In this document: one piece after another, positions 16,290-24,623 of the stretch
Layout of the letters: each line of letters begins with the position of its first letter
How positions within the stretch are numbered: the stretch's first letter is position 1
From: Bacteroidota bacterium
GTDB lineage: Bacteria; Bacteroidota; Bacteroidia; Chitinophagales; Saprospiraceae
NCBI GenBank assembly: GCA_018222965.1
Contig: JAAEZH010000048.1
Span: forward strand, 1-35,511
Direction: 5' to 3'
DNA length: 35,511 nt
The notes under the pieces: generated by a model
Told to the model about the DNA's origin: nothing
Database searches by the model: none
The model's input: the letters and a program-made list of their open reading frames with translations, nothing else
Translations under genes and position numbers: made by a program

Positions 16290-16583
16290 ATGGCGGTAAG
16301 CGATACCCGACAAATAACAGTGTTGATCGCCGGCCGGCCGTATCCCCTGAAAATAAAAGCGGATGACGAGGCAACGATCCGTCAGATCGTTAAGGATGTC
16401 AATGAAAAGGTCAATCAATTTCAGCTGACCTACCCCAACCGCGATAAGCAGGATTGCCTGGCTTTGGTGCTGCTAACATATGCAGTAGATCTATTCAAAG
16501 CAGGCGGAGCTTCCACTCAAGAACAGGATCAACTTCAACAACTCTCCCAGATCGAGAAATTACTCGATCAGCTGCTCGAGTAG
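16290..16583 (+). CDS. zapA: Cell-division protein ZapA
   Basis: A 97-residue protein that bundles FtsZ filaments at the division site. It has the family's N-terminal strand pair (ITVLIAGRPYPLKIKADDEATIRQIVKDVNEKV, quoted in part as positions 9-41) followed by a long helix ending in QLSQIEKLLDQLLE, which forms the antiparallel tetramer coil. The length is usual. It lies between a putative ZapB-like coiled coil (three-base gap) and rny, an order that recurs in Bacteroidota. Confidence 0.88.
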   Translation: MAVSDTRQITVLIAGRPYPLKIKADDEATIRQIVKDVNEKVNQFQLTYPNRDKQDCLALVLLTYAVDLFKAGGASTQEQDQLQQLSQIEKLLDQLLE

Positions 16584-16621
16584 CCAAGACTACGGCATAT
16601 GGTCAATCCTTTGAGCCGGAG

Positions 16622-16637
16622 TCGGGAATAGTCCCGA
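16622..16637 (+). other. Short hairpin between zapA and rny
   Basis: TCGGGA-ATAG-TCCCGA forms a perfect 6-base stem with a tetraloop, 28 bases before the rny ATG. There is no U tract. It could influence rny translation or mRNA processing; the 82-base gap is too short for a 6S RNA. Confidence 0.4.
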
Positions 16638-16665
16638 TTTCAATGTATACATAACTGCATTTATT

Positions 16666-18348
16666 ATGGATATAGGAATAGGATTAGCTATTGGGCTGAT
16701 CGTTGGAGTTTTGATAGGCTTCATCGTGGTTCGATTGCTCTTAGGCAAGCAGAATTCCGCCAAAATAGAGGAGCTTAACGCCAAAGCTGACCTGGTGGTT
16801 AAAGAAGCCCGACTCTCCGCAAAGCGCATTGTCGATGAAGCTGAAACACAGGCTGATAAAATTGTCGGAAAAGCAGAAGCGAAGAACGAAAGCATCAAGC
16901 AACGCAAGATCCAGGAAGCAAAGGATCGCTTTAGTAAATTAAAATCCCAGTTTGACTCCGAAAAAGGCCAGAAAATGGTCGAGCTCAAAGAACGGGAAAT
17001 GGAAGTAAAAGCGCTCGAAAAAGAATGGGGAGCCAAAGAAGAGAAATTTCAGGAAAGACTCAGGAAACTGGATAGCCGCAAATCCGATCTGGAAACGGCA
17101 GAAGCAGAGATTAATACGGTGCGCGAAAATCTCGAAAAGCAAATGCGCATTGTAGCTCGTAAAAAAGAAGATCTTGAGCAGGCCAACGAGAAACACATCA
17201 AAGCACTTGAGCATGTAGCCAAGCTTTCAGAAGAAGCTGCCAAAGAACAACTCATGGAAGCTGTAAAAGCCAAGTCTGAAACAGATGCCATGGCGTTGGT
17301 TAAGGATACGATTTCTCAAGCCAAAGTAACAGCAAACAAGGAAGCCAAACGGATCATCATCCAGACGATTCAGCGCATGAGCGCCGAGTATACCATCGAA
17401 AACACTGTCTCCGTATTCAACCTCGAAAGCGACGATCTGAAAGGTCAGATTATCGGTCGGGAAGGTCGGAACATCCGTGCTCTCGAAGCCGCTACAGGGG
17501 CAGAGATTGTGGTAGATGATACACCGGAAGCTATCGTTATTTCCAGCTTTGATCCGATACGCCGCGAAATCTGCCGCCTGGCTCTGAAGCGCCTGGTTGC
17601 CGATGGCCGTATCCACCCGGCTCGTATTGAAGAGGTGGTTGCCAAAACCCGCAAACAGCTCGAAGAGCAGATTGTAGAGATTGGAGAACGTACGGTTATC
17701 GATCTCGATATTCACGGTCTGGATGCCTACCTCGTACGCATGGTGGGTCGGATGCGTTTCCGTTCTTCCTACGGACAAAACCTGCTCAAGCACTCCATTG
17801 AAACGGCAAACCTATGTGCGATCATGTCTGCGGAGTTGGGGCTTTCGCCGAAACAGGCTAAAGTGGCTAAACGTGCCGGACTCCTGCACGATGTGGGTAA
17901 GGTGGCAGAGGAAGAAAGCGAGTTGAGTCACGCTATCCTCGGTATGAAGATGTGTGAGAAGCACGGCGAGACAGCACTGGTTTGCAATGCTGTTGGTGCC
18001 CACCACGATGAAATTGAAATGAATAACATCATTTCTCCGATTGTTCAGGCTTGTGATGCGATCTCTGGTGCCCGTCCGGGTGCTCGTCGCGAGATCCTCG
18101 AAAGCTACATGAAGCGAATCGGGGAATTGGAAGAACTGGCTATGGCACACGATGGTGTTTCCAAAGCCTACGCTATGCAAGCCGGTCGCGAACTCCGCGT
18201 TATCGTAGAAAGCGAAAAAGTTACCGATCAGTATGCAGATGATCTCTCCTTTATGATCTCCCAAAAGATCCAGGATGAGATGCAGTATCCCGGTCAGATT
18301 AAAGTGACGGTTATTCGCGAGAAGCGGGCGATTTCTTTTGCTCGATAA
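16666..18348 (+). CDS. rny: Ribonuclease Y
   Basis: A 560-residue membrane-anchored endoribonuclease that starts decay of many mRNAs. The N-terminal membrane helix spans about residues 5-26. A long charged coiled coil (about 30-240) leads to a KH RNA-binding domain with the GxxG loop GREGRN (264-269), then the HD nuclease domain with His376, the His408-Asp409 pair in LLHDVGK and GAHHDEIE further on. A C-terminal domain ends with [15 protein letters not shown]. All family landmarks are present and length is normal. It is the last gene of the pheT run and is followed by a strong terminator. Confidence 0.97.
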   Translation: MDIGIGLAIGLIVGVLIGFIVVRLLLGKQNSAKIEELNAKADLVVKEARLSAKRIVDEAETQADKIVGKAEAKNESIKQRKIQEAKDRFSKLKSQFDSEKGQKMVELKEREMEVKALEKEWGAKEEKFQERLRKLDSRKSDLETAEAEINTVRENLEKQMRIVARKKEDLEQANEKHIKALEHVAKLSEEAAKEQLMEAVKAKSETDAMALVKDTISQAKVTANKEAKRIIIQTIQRMSAEYTIENTVSVFNLESDDLKGQIIGREGRNIRALEAATGAEIVVDDTPEAIVISSFDPIRREICRLALKRLVADGRIHPARIEEVVAKTRKQLEEQIVEIGERTVIDLDIHGLDAYLVRMVGRMRFRSSYGQNLLKHSIETANLCAIMSAELGLSPKQAKVAKRAGLLHDVGKVAEEESELSHAILGMKMCEKHGETALVCNAVGAHHDEIEMNNIISPIVQACDAISGARPGARREILESYMKRIGELEELAMAHDGVSKAYAMQAGRELRVIVESEKVTDQYADDLSFMISQKIQDEMQYPGQIKVTVIREKRAISFAR

Positions 18349-18377
18349 TTCGAATAACAATTACGTATAAATGAGAA

Positions 18378-18410
18378 CGCCCGGGCTGTGATGGTCCGGG
18401 TGTTTTTTTT
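18378..18410 (+). terminator. Intrinsic terminator after rny
   Basis: CGCCCGG (18378-18384) pairs with CCGGGTG (18396-18402), including one G-U pair, and is followed at once by eight T residues. It starts 30 bases past the rny stop. Confidence 0.85.
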
Positions 18411-18421
18411 GTCTATGCCCG

Positions 18422-18461
18422 CCTGCCTCCGGCAGGTCTGTTTTTTTGCCTTTGGCAAAAA
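18422..18461. repeat. Two adjacent triloop palindromes
   Basis: CCTGCC-TCC-GGCAGG (18422-18436) is followed by a T7 tract (18441-18447) and may act as a backup terminator for rny. TTTTTGCC-TTT-GGCAAAAA (18443-18461) has the GCC-TTT-GGC core seen four times at 21647-21740. Both belong to the GCC-N3-GGC hairpin family that recurs between genes in this window. Confidence 0.6.
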
Positions 18462-18463
18462 GT

Positions 18464-18895
18464 CTAGTTGCAGTATTTGTTTCGTTGGTTATGACTTAGA
18501 ATAAGTGGAAAGGTATACCCTTGTCTGACTGGTTTACCAAAGTCTATTGCCGGAGACCAATCTGGCATTTCGGTAACCAAAGTTTTAAGCTCTGATCCAA
18601 AGGCAACAATCTTTTGTTCAGGTAAGGTGTGCTTTTTTATGGATAGGTTTTCAATCCGCCCCTTTTCATCAATCTCAAAGTAGTAGATAACTTTGGAAGA
18701 ATCACCTTCTTCAAACCAGGATTCGTCCAGATTGCAGTAAAAGAACTGGTAAATACTATTGTCGGTTTTTCCAAATTTTGCTTCACGGTCGCCCTGATTT
18801 AGATAATAAAGACTGTCAGTCTTTTGCTCAACCGCATCGAAAAATTCTTGTCCGAATTGACCTATTATCTTTTCTTTCATGAACAAATTATCCAT
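18464..18895 (-). CDS. Orphan TonB C-terminal-like domain protein
   Basis: A 143-residue protein. Residues 68-133 (from KVIYYFEIDEKGRIENLSI through TEMPDWSPAIDFGKPVRQGYTFPLIL) follow the TonB C-terminal pattern, a strand with 'D-x-G-x-I' and then 'MPxWxPA--x-GKPV----TFP'. A usual TonB has a membrane anchor and a Pro-rich spacer before this domain. Here residues 1-67 have neither, nor a signal peptide. The frame stays open upstream for 13 codons to a TAG that lies in the loop of a palindromic repeat (18927-18946), and a repeat spacer overlaps the start codon. The gene may therefore be a 5'-truncated remnant or a divergent small protein. It is flanked by repeats on both sides. Confidence 0.55.
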   Translation of the reverse strand: MDNLFMKEKIIGQFGQEFFDAVEQKTDSLYYLNQGDREAKFGKTDNSIYQFFYCNLDESWFEEGDSSKVIYYFEIDEKGRIENLSIKKHTLPEQKIVAFGSELKTLVTEMPDWSPAIDFGKPVRQGYTFPLILSHNQRNKYCN

Positions 18896-19218
18896 GTACA
18901 GGACAAAACTTATATACCATGGGGTTCGACCCGCCTACGCGGGTCGTTCAGATTGGGGTATCATTGTGCTAATGATAGGAGACCCGCCTTCGCGGGTCTG
19001 ATTTGATTATCGAATTAAATAATTTCTTTCCCTAGAGAATTCCTATGTACAGGACAAAAATGCAAACCCAAATGGTGCGACCCGCTCCGCAGGTCGAATA
19101 CAATTATAAAATGTTCTTAGCGGATCAACTATTCCCAATAAATTCAGACCCGCGAAGGCGGGTCTTCTCTGCTTAGCACAAGGGTAACCCAACCACCACG
19201 ACCCGCGCAGGCGGGTCG
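18894..19218. repeat. Array of five 20-bp palindromes with 33-bp spacers
   Basis: Palindromes of the form (C/A)GACCCGC-N4-GCGGGTC(G/T) lie at 18927-18946, 18980-18999, 19146-19165 and 19199-19218; a degenerate one is at 19078-19096. Copies 1-2 and 4-5 are each separated by exactly 33 bases. Copies 1 and 3 are each preceded by a 33-base stretch that begins with the same 15 bases (from 18894 and 19045). Segment 18927-18999 is an inverted copy of 19146-19218, about 61 of 73 positions by eye. Together they form a large foldback. The rest of 18896-19337 shows no gene. Confidence 0.85.
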
Positions 19219-19319
19219 CACCTTCAATTTGTTAAATAGATATTTCTGATGCCCTAATTCTCAGATGCGAATTATAGATTAATGGTTGGGACTATCATCA
19301 GAATTGGATAGATAGCCCA

Positions 19320-19336
19320 TTCGCCGAAAGGCAGAT
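19320..19336. repeat. Second copy of the ttcgccgaaaggcagat word
   Basis: Identical over 17 bases to 12416-12432. It ends two bases before the batD stop codon complement at 19338, so it forms the immediate 3' flank of the bat operon. Confidence 0.7.
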
Positions 19337-19337
19337 G

Positions 19338-21083
19338 CTAGACAACCTTCTTTGCCAATTGGGTAATCACATCAAAGGCTTCCTGATAGACATCTTCTTT
19401 GGCACTTTGATCTGCTTGTCCGGCGAAAAGAGCATACTCGCATTTTTGGAGGAGAGCAAGCAGCCTGTCGGTCAGATCGGGTTCGACATCATTGGCTTCC
19501 AGGGACTGTCGGATCACCTCCTTTTTTAAATCGGCGGGTGGAATGCCAATTCTATCGATCAGGAATCCTAAGCTTGCTTTGGAAACTTCATCAAAGAAGC
19601 TTCTGTTTTCTCCCTGATCGAGATAGGATTTGGCCTGTTTCAATCGTTCGGCAGCCACTTTTGCGGCTTTGGATCGGCGCAACTCCGCAGGATCAATATT
19701 TGCTCTTCGAGCACGCATCTGGCGCATGCCCCAGGCAATCAGCAGAAGGAAAGGAGCCGGTAACGTAGCCAGCCAAAACCCGGTGGTATTTAAAAACACC
19801 TTTTCTTTTTGGTAGACACTGGCATCCGTTCTGAAAGGACGCATTTCCAGAGCCTCTCCATCATTGGTTTCCTCCTGCACTATATTCCGCCTTTTGCCAC
19901 TTCCCTGGCTTACCTGAAGAGAGATGGTTGTCCCTTTAAGCGTCGTAAACTTGGTGCTGTCGGGGTTGAAAATGGCTACTTCCGGTTGGATGTCATATTC
20001 GCCCGGATAGAGCGGGAGGAGTTGGTATTCAAACGTTTTTTGGGCAATGATTTCTCCCTGGTTTTCAAATACATTTTCATCAATTACACTAGGCGGATAA
20101 ACCTCAAAGCTGTCGTTTTCCATCCAGATGGGTGCTTCCAGCCGTTTTACATCGCCATTCCCCGAAAGGGTGAGCAAAATAGTCAGTGCATCATCGGTAG
20201 TCAGGGTGTTTCGGTCGTAAGAAGTACGCATCTCGAAAGTGCCAATACCACCGCAGAAGGATGGTGGAGACCCGGCCGGAAGCGGATTAACCGCAATTTG
20301 TACCGGATCAGAACTTACGCTACTGACTTTCATGGGAGAGCCAAATGGATTGAAGCGATCTCTGCCGCCTTCAGGGCTTAGGCCAACCTGGAGGCGCAAG
20401 GGCGATATTTCGAGTGTGTCAATAACTTGAGGGAAAGCGGCTACCCGACGGAACACCAGCGTGCTATAGGTCTTTCCGCCGATTTCTTCCTGCTGAGTTC
20501 TTCCGCGAAAGCGTCGAAGCGGCTGTGCGAAAAATCCCTGATAATCTGATTCTGCAGCCACCGAGTAGTGGTCGATGCTTACCGAACTGTATAATTTGTA
20601 ATCAATTAAAATCTGTTGTCCCGGATAGGCAGTGGTGGTGCTTGGGATAGCGCGTACAAAGATGTTTGCATCGGTGGCAATTTCCTCCAGGGACTTCATA
20701 TCCCGCTCTGTGACTGATATGCTCAGGGTATTGGAACGCACCAACTCATTACCTACTTTGATCGTTGCGTAGTTGATCTTATAGGTTCCGGGTTCTTTGG
20801 CTTCCAGAAGATAGGAATGGGTCAGTTCGCTGCTGCGATTGCCATTGATGATGCTGGTGCTCACTGAGCGGCTGGGGCCCTGTACCACCCGGAAATTGCT
20901 AAAGTCTGGCGGACGAAAATTGATTCCATCGGCATTGCGAAGGGTATAACTAACCTCAAAATACTCGCCTTGCATGACCTTCTTCACCGGGGCATAGGCT
21001 TCGAAAGTCATCTGTGCAAAGAGACCATTGGAAAATGCCATCAGACAGGACAGCGTAATAATTATTTGGATTGATCGACCCAT
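19338..21083 (-). CDS. batD: BatD family protein
   Basis: A 581-residue inner-membrane protein of the Bacteroides aerotolerance (Bat) operon. A signal peptide (about 1-24, ending in LFAQ) is followed by several periplasmic Ig-like beta domains (for example MTFEAYAPVKKVMQGEYFEVSY at 25-46, then a segment from about 145 and another from about 285), one membrane helix at about 435-453 (GFWLATLPAPFLLLIAW), and a cytoplasmic helical tail of about 125 residues. This layout matches the family. It is the last gene of the operon and starts one base after the stop of a short paralogue of its own first domain. The Bat complex is linked to oxygen and envelope stress tolerance; its biochemical role is not settled. 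Confidence 0.9.
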   Translation of the reverse strand: MGRSIQIIITLSCLMAFSNGLFAQMTFEAYAPVKKVMQGEYFEVSYTLRNADGINFRPPDFSNFRVVQGPSRSVSTSIINGNRSSELTHSYLLEAKEPGTYKINYATIKVGNELVRSNTLSISVTERDMKSLEEIATDANIFVRAIPSTTTAYPGQQILIDYKLYSSVSIDHYSVAAESDYQGFFAQPLRRFRGRTQQEEIGGKTYSTLVFRRVAAFPQVIDTLEISPLRLQVGLSPEGGRDRFNPFGSPMKVSSVSSDPVQIAVNPLPAGSPPSFCGGIGTFEMRTSYDRNTLTTDDALTILLTLSGNGDVKRLEAPIWMENDSFEVYPPSVIDENVFENQGEIIAQKTFEYQLLPLYPGEYDIQPEVAIFNPDSTKFTTLKGTTISLQVSQGSGKRRNIVQEETNDGEALEMRPFRTDASVYQKEKVFLNTTGFWLATLPAPFLLLIAWGMRQMRARRANIDPAELRRSKAAKVAAERLKQAKSYLDQGENRSFFDEVSKASLGFLIDRIGIPPADLKKEVIRQSLEANDVEPDLTDRLLALLQKCEYALFAGQADQSAKEDVYQEAFDVITQLAKKVV

Positions 21084-21084
21084 A

Positions 21085-21573
21085 TCAGATGCGGGTAACT
21101 TTGCGTTTTTTCTTCGGTTTTACAGGCGGTTCCGGAACAGGAACACCAAATGGAGAAGCTTGTTCTGCCGGAGGCTCCACGATACCATCCGGGTTTGGTG
21201 TTACCCATACCTCTAAAGGCAAGGTAGATAAATATTCTCCGTTTATCCGGACGCTCGCTGGCGGAATATAAAATATGCCTTCCGACTTGGGACGCAAATA
21301 AAAAGACCAACTTTGTTGCTGGCTCATTTCTCCGTTAATGATCTGGATGGAAGAAGAGATGTTTGGGCCGCCAACCAGCTCAAAATTTTCAGACAGATCC
21401 TCCACGTCAAAATCCTGGCCCCGGGCATTTTCGAGGGCAAAACTTACCTCAAATACATTTCCCATCAAGATGGTATCTCTGTCAATCGATACAGAAAATT
21501 CGGGGGTGTCCTGCGCCTGAGTCGCCAGGCTGCATACTGTTAAAACAAGGCTTGTTAGAATAGTACGAAGCAT
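21085..21573 (-). CDS. Stand-alone BatD N-terminal-domain protein
   Basis: A 162-residue secreted protein: signal peptide MLRTILTSLVLTVCSLATQAQ, one Ig-like domain (about 24-128) and a short Pro/basic tail (PEPPVKPKKKRKVTRI). The domain parallels the first domain of the next gene, batD: FEVSFALENARG versus FEVSYTLRNADG, then GP--S-S--IING--S in both. It has no membrane helix. The gene ends one base before batD, so the two are surely co-translated. The likely origin is a tandem duplication of the 5' part of batD. It may be a soluble competitor or partner for the same ligand; that is inference. Confidence 0.78.
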   Translation of the reverse strand: MLRTILTSLVLTVCSLATQAQDTPEFSVSIDRDTILMGNVFEVSFALENARGQDFDVEDLSENFELVGGPNISSSIQIINGEMSQQQSWSFYLRPKSEGIFYIPPASVRINGEYLSTLPLEVWVTPNPDGIVEPPAEQASPFGVPVPEPPVKPKKKRKVTRI

Positions 21574-21585
21574 GGGTTATTAGAA

Positions 21586-21744
21586 TTAATAATTTTTAGG
21601 TTTTAATTTTTAATGCTTTGCCTTTCGGCGAATTGGGGTTGATCTCGCGCCTTTGGCGCTCGGTGTTGAGACTTCCTGCCTTTGGCAGTCAGGGTTGAGA
21701 ATCCGCCTTTGGCGGATGGTTGATCTCGCGCCTTTGGCGCTCGG
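21586..21744. repeat. Cluster of four triloop hairpins inside the bat operon
   Basis: The 218-base gap between the TPR gene and the BatD-like gene holds four 13-base palindromes sharing the core GCC-TTT-GGC, at 21647-21659, 21676-21688, 21703-21715 and 21728-21740. Their outer two base pairs differ but still pair (GC/GC, CT/AG, CC/GG, GC/GC). The first and last lie in identical 27-base blocks (21637-21663, 21718-21744) and GTTGA tags separate them. Positions 21591-21615 carry a 25-base AT-rich word identical to 28458-28482. Confidence 0.85.
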
Positions 21745-21791
21745 GATTTTGCTTGCTGAGTTAATTAAAAATTCAGCATTAATAATTACCC

Positions 21792-22544
21792 TCACCATTC
21801 TTTCTCACTTTTGCCGGAGCTTTCGGCCCGTCTTAGTCGTTCCTGCACTTTTTGTTCTTCGCGCTCCATGACCTCCAGGAGCCTTTCGGCTTCTTCTCTG
21901 TTTATGTCTTCAGTCTGGGTTTCTGAAGCTTGTTGTTCTTGTTGCTGTTCTTCTTCTGACTGGCCGGATTGAGGCTCAGCATTTTCGTTTTGCTCTTGCT
22001 CTTGTTGCTCCTGCTCCTCTTGTTCTTGTTCGCCGTCCTGTTGTTGTTCCTGGTCTTGCTGTTCCTGATCCTGCTCCTGGTCTTGCTGCTCCTGTTGTTG
22101 TTGCTGCTGTTGCTGCTGGATTTCTTTGAGGGTCTTTTGGGTACGAGCCAGGTTGTATTTAGCTTGTTCGTCTTTTGGATTTAATCGTACCGATTGTTTA
22201 TAGGCATCGAGTGCCTCTTCATATTTTTCCTGTTGAAAATGGGTGTTGCCGAGGTTGTAGTAAGCATTTGCGCGTTGTTGATCCGACTCCGCCAGGCGAG
22301 CTGCATTTTGAAATTCGCTTACAGCTTCTTCGTAGCGTTCCTGGTTGTAAACAGCATTGCCTTTGTTGAAGGAGCTGCGCACATTGGGCTCCAGCTCATC
22401 TGCTTGCTGATAATATTCTTCGGCAGCCGGATAGTCTCCGGATTCGTAGGCTTTATTGCCATTTCGGATATAATCACCGGTTTCCTGTGCATTCATTCCG
22501 AATGCGGAAAGGGAGAGCAGGAAGACAAAAATGATTCGGTTCAT
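21792..22544 (-). CDS. TPR protein of the bat operon with Gln/Glu-rich tract
   Basis: A 250-residue protein in the BatC/BatE position. A signal peptide (about 1-20, FGMNAQ) is followed by about three tetratricopeptide units (around 25-55, 56-90 and 91-135: for example RANAYYNLGNTHFQQEKYEEALDAYKQSVRLNP, positions 91-123). Residues 143-209 are almost only Gln and Glu, an unusually long low-complexity tract, and the charged C-terminus (EERLLEVMEREE-like) is probably helical. TPR proteins usually serve as protein-binding scaffolds, here presumably for BatA and BatB, whose genes lie just upstream (batB ends six bases before). Confidence 0.85.
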   Translation of the reverse strand: MNRIIFVFLLSLSAFGMNAQETGDYIRNGNKAYESGDYPAAEEYYQQADELEPNVRSSFNKGNAVYNQERYEEAVSEFQNAARLAESDQQRANAYYNLGNTHFQQEKYEEALDAYKQSVRLNPKDEQAKYNLARTQKTLKEIQQQQQQQQQEQQDQEQDQEQQDQEQQQDGEQEQEEQEQQEQEQNENAEPQSGQSEEEQQQEQQASETQTEDINREEAERLLEVMEREEQKVQERLRRAESSGKSEKEW

Positions 22545-22550
22545 GGCTTA

Positions 22551-23585
22551 TTACTTTTGTTCTGAAAACAGATCTCTGCGACGCAGCCGGGCATTTCGGC
22601 GGTAGGAGATCATGAATTCGAGGAAAAGAACGAATAAACCGGCACCAATGAAATATTGAAAATAGCTTTCATACTGATCAAAGATGCGTTGTTCGTATTC
22701 CTGTTTTTCAATCTGATCAATCTTTTCCCGAAGGATAGATATTATCTCTTCGCCGCGATCCAGGTAAAAGAAGGATCCATTGGCGGCCTCTGCAATATCT
22801 TTTAACGCTCCTTCTTCCAATTTGGTTTCTACAACCTGTCCTTGTCTGTCGCGCAGGTAATCCAGTCGGCCACCCTGACGAACCGGAATGCGGGTTCCTG
22901 TATTGGTACCAACACCGATGGTCAGGATGATCATTCCTTCATCTCCGGCTTCCCGGGCGGCAGCTACGGCGTCTTCATCGTGTGTCTCTCCATCAGAGAT
23001 GAGAATAAGCGCCTGATGGTTGCGTTGTTCCGGATCAAATGTTTTTTGGGCGAGTCGAATCGCTTCCCCAAGTGATGTTCCCTGATTGGGGGTTTGATCT
23101 GGATTGGCCGATCGGAGAAGCAGGGTTGCTGCCCCATAGTCGGTACTCAAAGGCATTTGCAGGAAGGGGGCACCGGCAAAAAATATCAATCCGATCTGAT
23201 CGCCTTTGAGAGATTTTATCAACTGCTCCCCAAATTTCTTCGACCGTTCCAGTCGGTTGGGAGCAATGTCCTCTGCAAGCATGCTTCGGGATATGTCGAG
23301 TGCCAGAAAGACATCAATGCCTTTTCGGGTTACACTCTCCCGTCGATCTCCCCACTGTGGATTTGCCCAGCCCACAATCAACAGGGCCAGTCCGAGAAGG
23401 ATTAAGGCAATCTTGAGGTTGTGCTTTCCCCTGGAGGCATCTGGCATAAGCCGCTCTATCAGAGCTTGCTCGCCCAATCTGTTTTGCAGGGTTTTGCTTC
23501 GCCGTAAGGCAAAAGCATACAGGGCCAGTATGACAGGCAGAGCTGCCAAAAAATATAAGAATTCCGGATGTTCGAATCGAAACAT
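22551..23585 (-). CDS. batB: BatB, von Willebrand factor A-domain membrane protein
   Basis: A 344-residue inner-membrane protein. Two N-terminal helices (about 9-27 and 58-73) precede a VWA domain that starts GIDVFLALDISRSMLAED; the metal-ion-dependent adhesion site is Asp97-x-Ser99-x-Ser101 with a later Thr region (GTSLGEA) and Asp in LISDGETHDED. A third helix (about 311-328) is near the C-terminus. The VWA domain would face the periplasm and bind a partner through the bound metal. It pairs with batA, 30 bases upstream on the same strand. Confidence 0.92.
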   Translation of the reverse strand: MFRFEHPEFLYFLAALPVILALYAFALRRSKTLQNRLGEQALIERLMPDASRGKHNLKIALILLGLALLIVGWANPQWGDRRESVTRKGIDVFLALDISRSMLAEDIAPNRLERSKKFGEQLIKSLKGDQIGLIFFAGAPFLQMPLSTDYGAATLLLRSANPDQTPNQGTSLGEAIRLAQKTFDPEQRNHQALILISDGETHDEDAVAAAREAGDEGMIILTIGVGTNTGTRIPVRQGGRLDYLRDRQGQVVETKLEEGALKDIAEAANGSFFYLDRGEEIISILREKIDQIEKQEYEQRIFDQYESYFQYFIGAGLFVLFLEFMISYRRNARLRRRDLFSEQK

Positions 23586-23615
23586 AAATTTTCTTTTGCC
23601 TCCCGTTTTTGATTA

Positions 23616-24623
23616 TTACAAAGGCAATGTGCGGAGCAGTCCGTAACGAAGCAACAGCTCCAGTCCGATCAGGATCAGCGCCCAAAAAACAAGTGGATGG
23701 AAAGCTTCCTGATACGACTTTACGGTGGTTACGTCCATTTCCGTTTTTTCGAGCTGATCAATCTGCTCGTAGATATCTTCCAGGGCTTCTCTGGTGGTTG
23801 CCCGAAAATATTTTCCGTCAGTCAGGCTGGCAATTTGCCGCAGCAAAGGCTCATCAATAGTCACTTGCGACAAGCCGAATACATAATCCCCGTTGCTGCG
23901 TCGACTTACCGGAGCCAGTGCTCTGCCTGTGGTGCCCACTCCAATGGTGTACACTTTTACGTTGAATTCTTTAGCGAGTTCAGCAGCTGTCAGTGGCTGT
24001 ATATAGCCCGAGGTGTTTTTACCGTCGGTGAGGAGGATAACGACTTTGCTTTCTGCCTTACTGTCTTTTAGGCGATTAACAGCAGTTGCAAGTCCCATGC
24101 CGATGGCGGTACCATCCTGCAGGTAGCCACATTCCAATTGGCCGATATACTCATTGACTATGCGGTGATCGCTGGTGAGCGGACATTGAGTAAATGCCTC
24201 GCCGGCAAAGACGGCTAATCCAATTCGGTCAAATTCCCGTTTTTCTACAAAGTCTATGGCGACTTCTTTACTCACGGTGAGCCGATCGGGTTTAAAGTCC
24301 TGAGCGAGCATACTACTGGAAAGGTCGATTGCCATAAATATATCGATCCCTTCCGCTTTGATATCTCTTTCCTGTAATACGTTTTGAGGGCGTGTCATGG
24401 CCACTGCCAACAGCGCAAAAGCAAGCAGCCGGAGCAGTGGCAGAAAGCGCCTGATCTGTCCTTTCCAACTGCTGCCCTGAAGGGGAGTCAAACTGGGAAC
24501 CTGCAAATAAGGTTGTCGCTTTTTTCCCTGTCGCCAAAGCCTGAAAGCGGCCAGCGGAAGCAACAGCAAGAGAAGCAGCCACCAGACCTGAGCGAGTTGT
24601 ATGTTGCTAAAGTCAGGGATCAT
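23616..24623 (-). CDS. batA: BatA, von Willebrand factor A-domain membrane protein
   Basis: A 335-residue paralogue of BatB with the same plan: helices about 12-28 and 61-77, a VWA domain beginning GIDIFMAIDLSSSM with the metal site Asp100-x-Ser102-x-Ser104, GTAIGMG and VILLTDGKN supplying the other metal ligands, and a C-terminal helix (about 312-328). The start overlaps the stop of the upstream membrane-protein gene by four bases, so translation is coupled. Two VWA proteins in tandem are the hallmark of Bat operons. Confidence 0.93.
   Translation of the reverse strand: MIPDFSNIQLAQVWWLLLLLLLPLAAFRLWRQGKKRQPYLQVPSLTPLQGSSWKGQIRRFLPLLRLLAFALLAVAMTRPQNVLQERDIKAEGIDIFMAIDLSSSMLAQDFKPDRLTVSKEVAIDFVEKREFDRIGLAVFAGEAFTQCPLTSDHRIVNEYIGQLECGYLQDGTAIGMGLATAVNRLKDSKAESKVVILLTDGKNTSGYIQPLTAAELAKEFNVKVYTIGVGTTGRALAPVSRRSNGDYVFGLSQVTIDEPLLRQIASLTDGKYFRATTREALEDIYEQIDQLEKTEMDVTTVKSYQEAFHPLVFWALILIGLELLLRYGLLRTLPL

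Noticed and set aside
16584-16665. 6S RNA between zapA and rny
   Set aside because: The gap is only 82 bases, too short for 6S RNA.
18894-19218. CRISPR array
   Set aside because: Repeats are only 20 bp, palindromic, irregularly spaced overall and in both orientations; spacers resemble each other and no cas gene is in view.
21969-22184. Leucine-rich membrane peptide on the plus strand
   Set aside because: It is the complement of the Gln/Glu-rich tract of the TPR gene.
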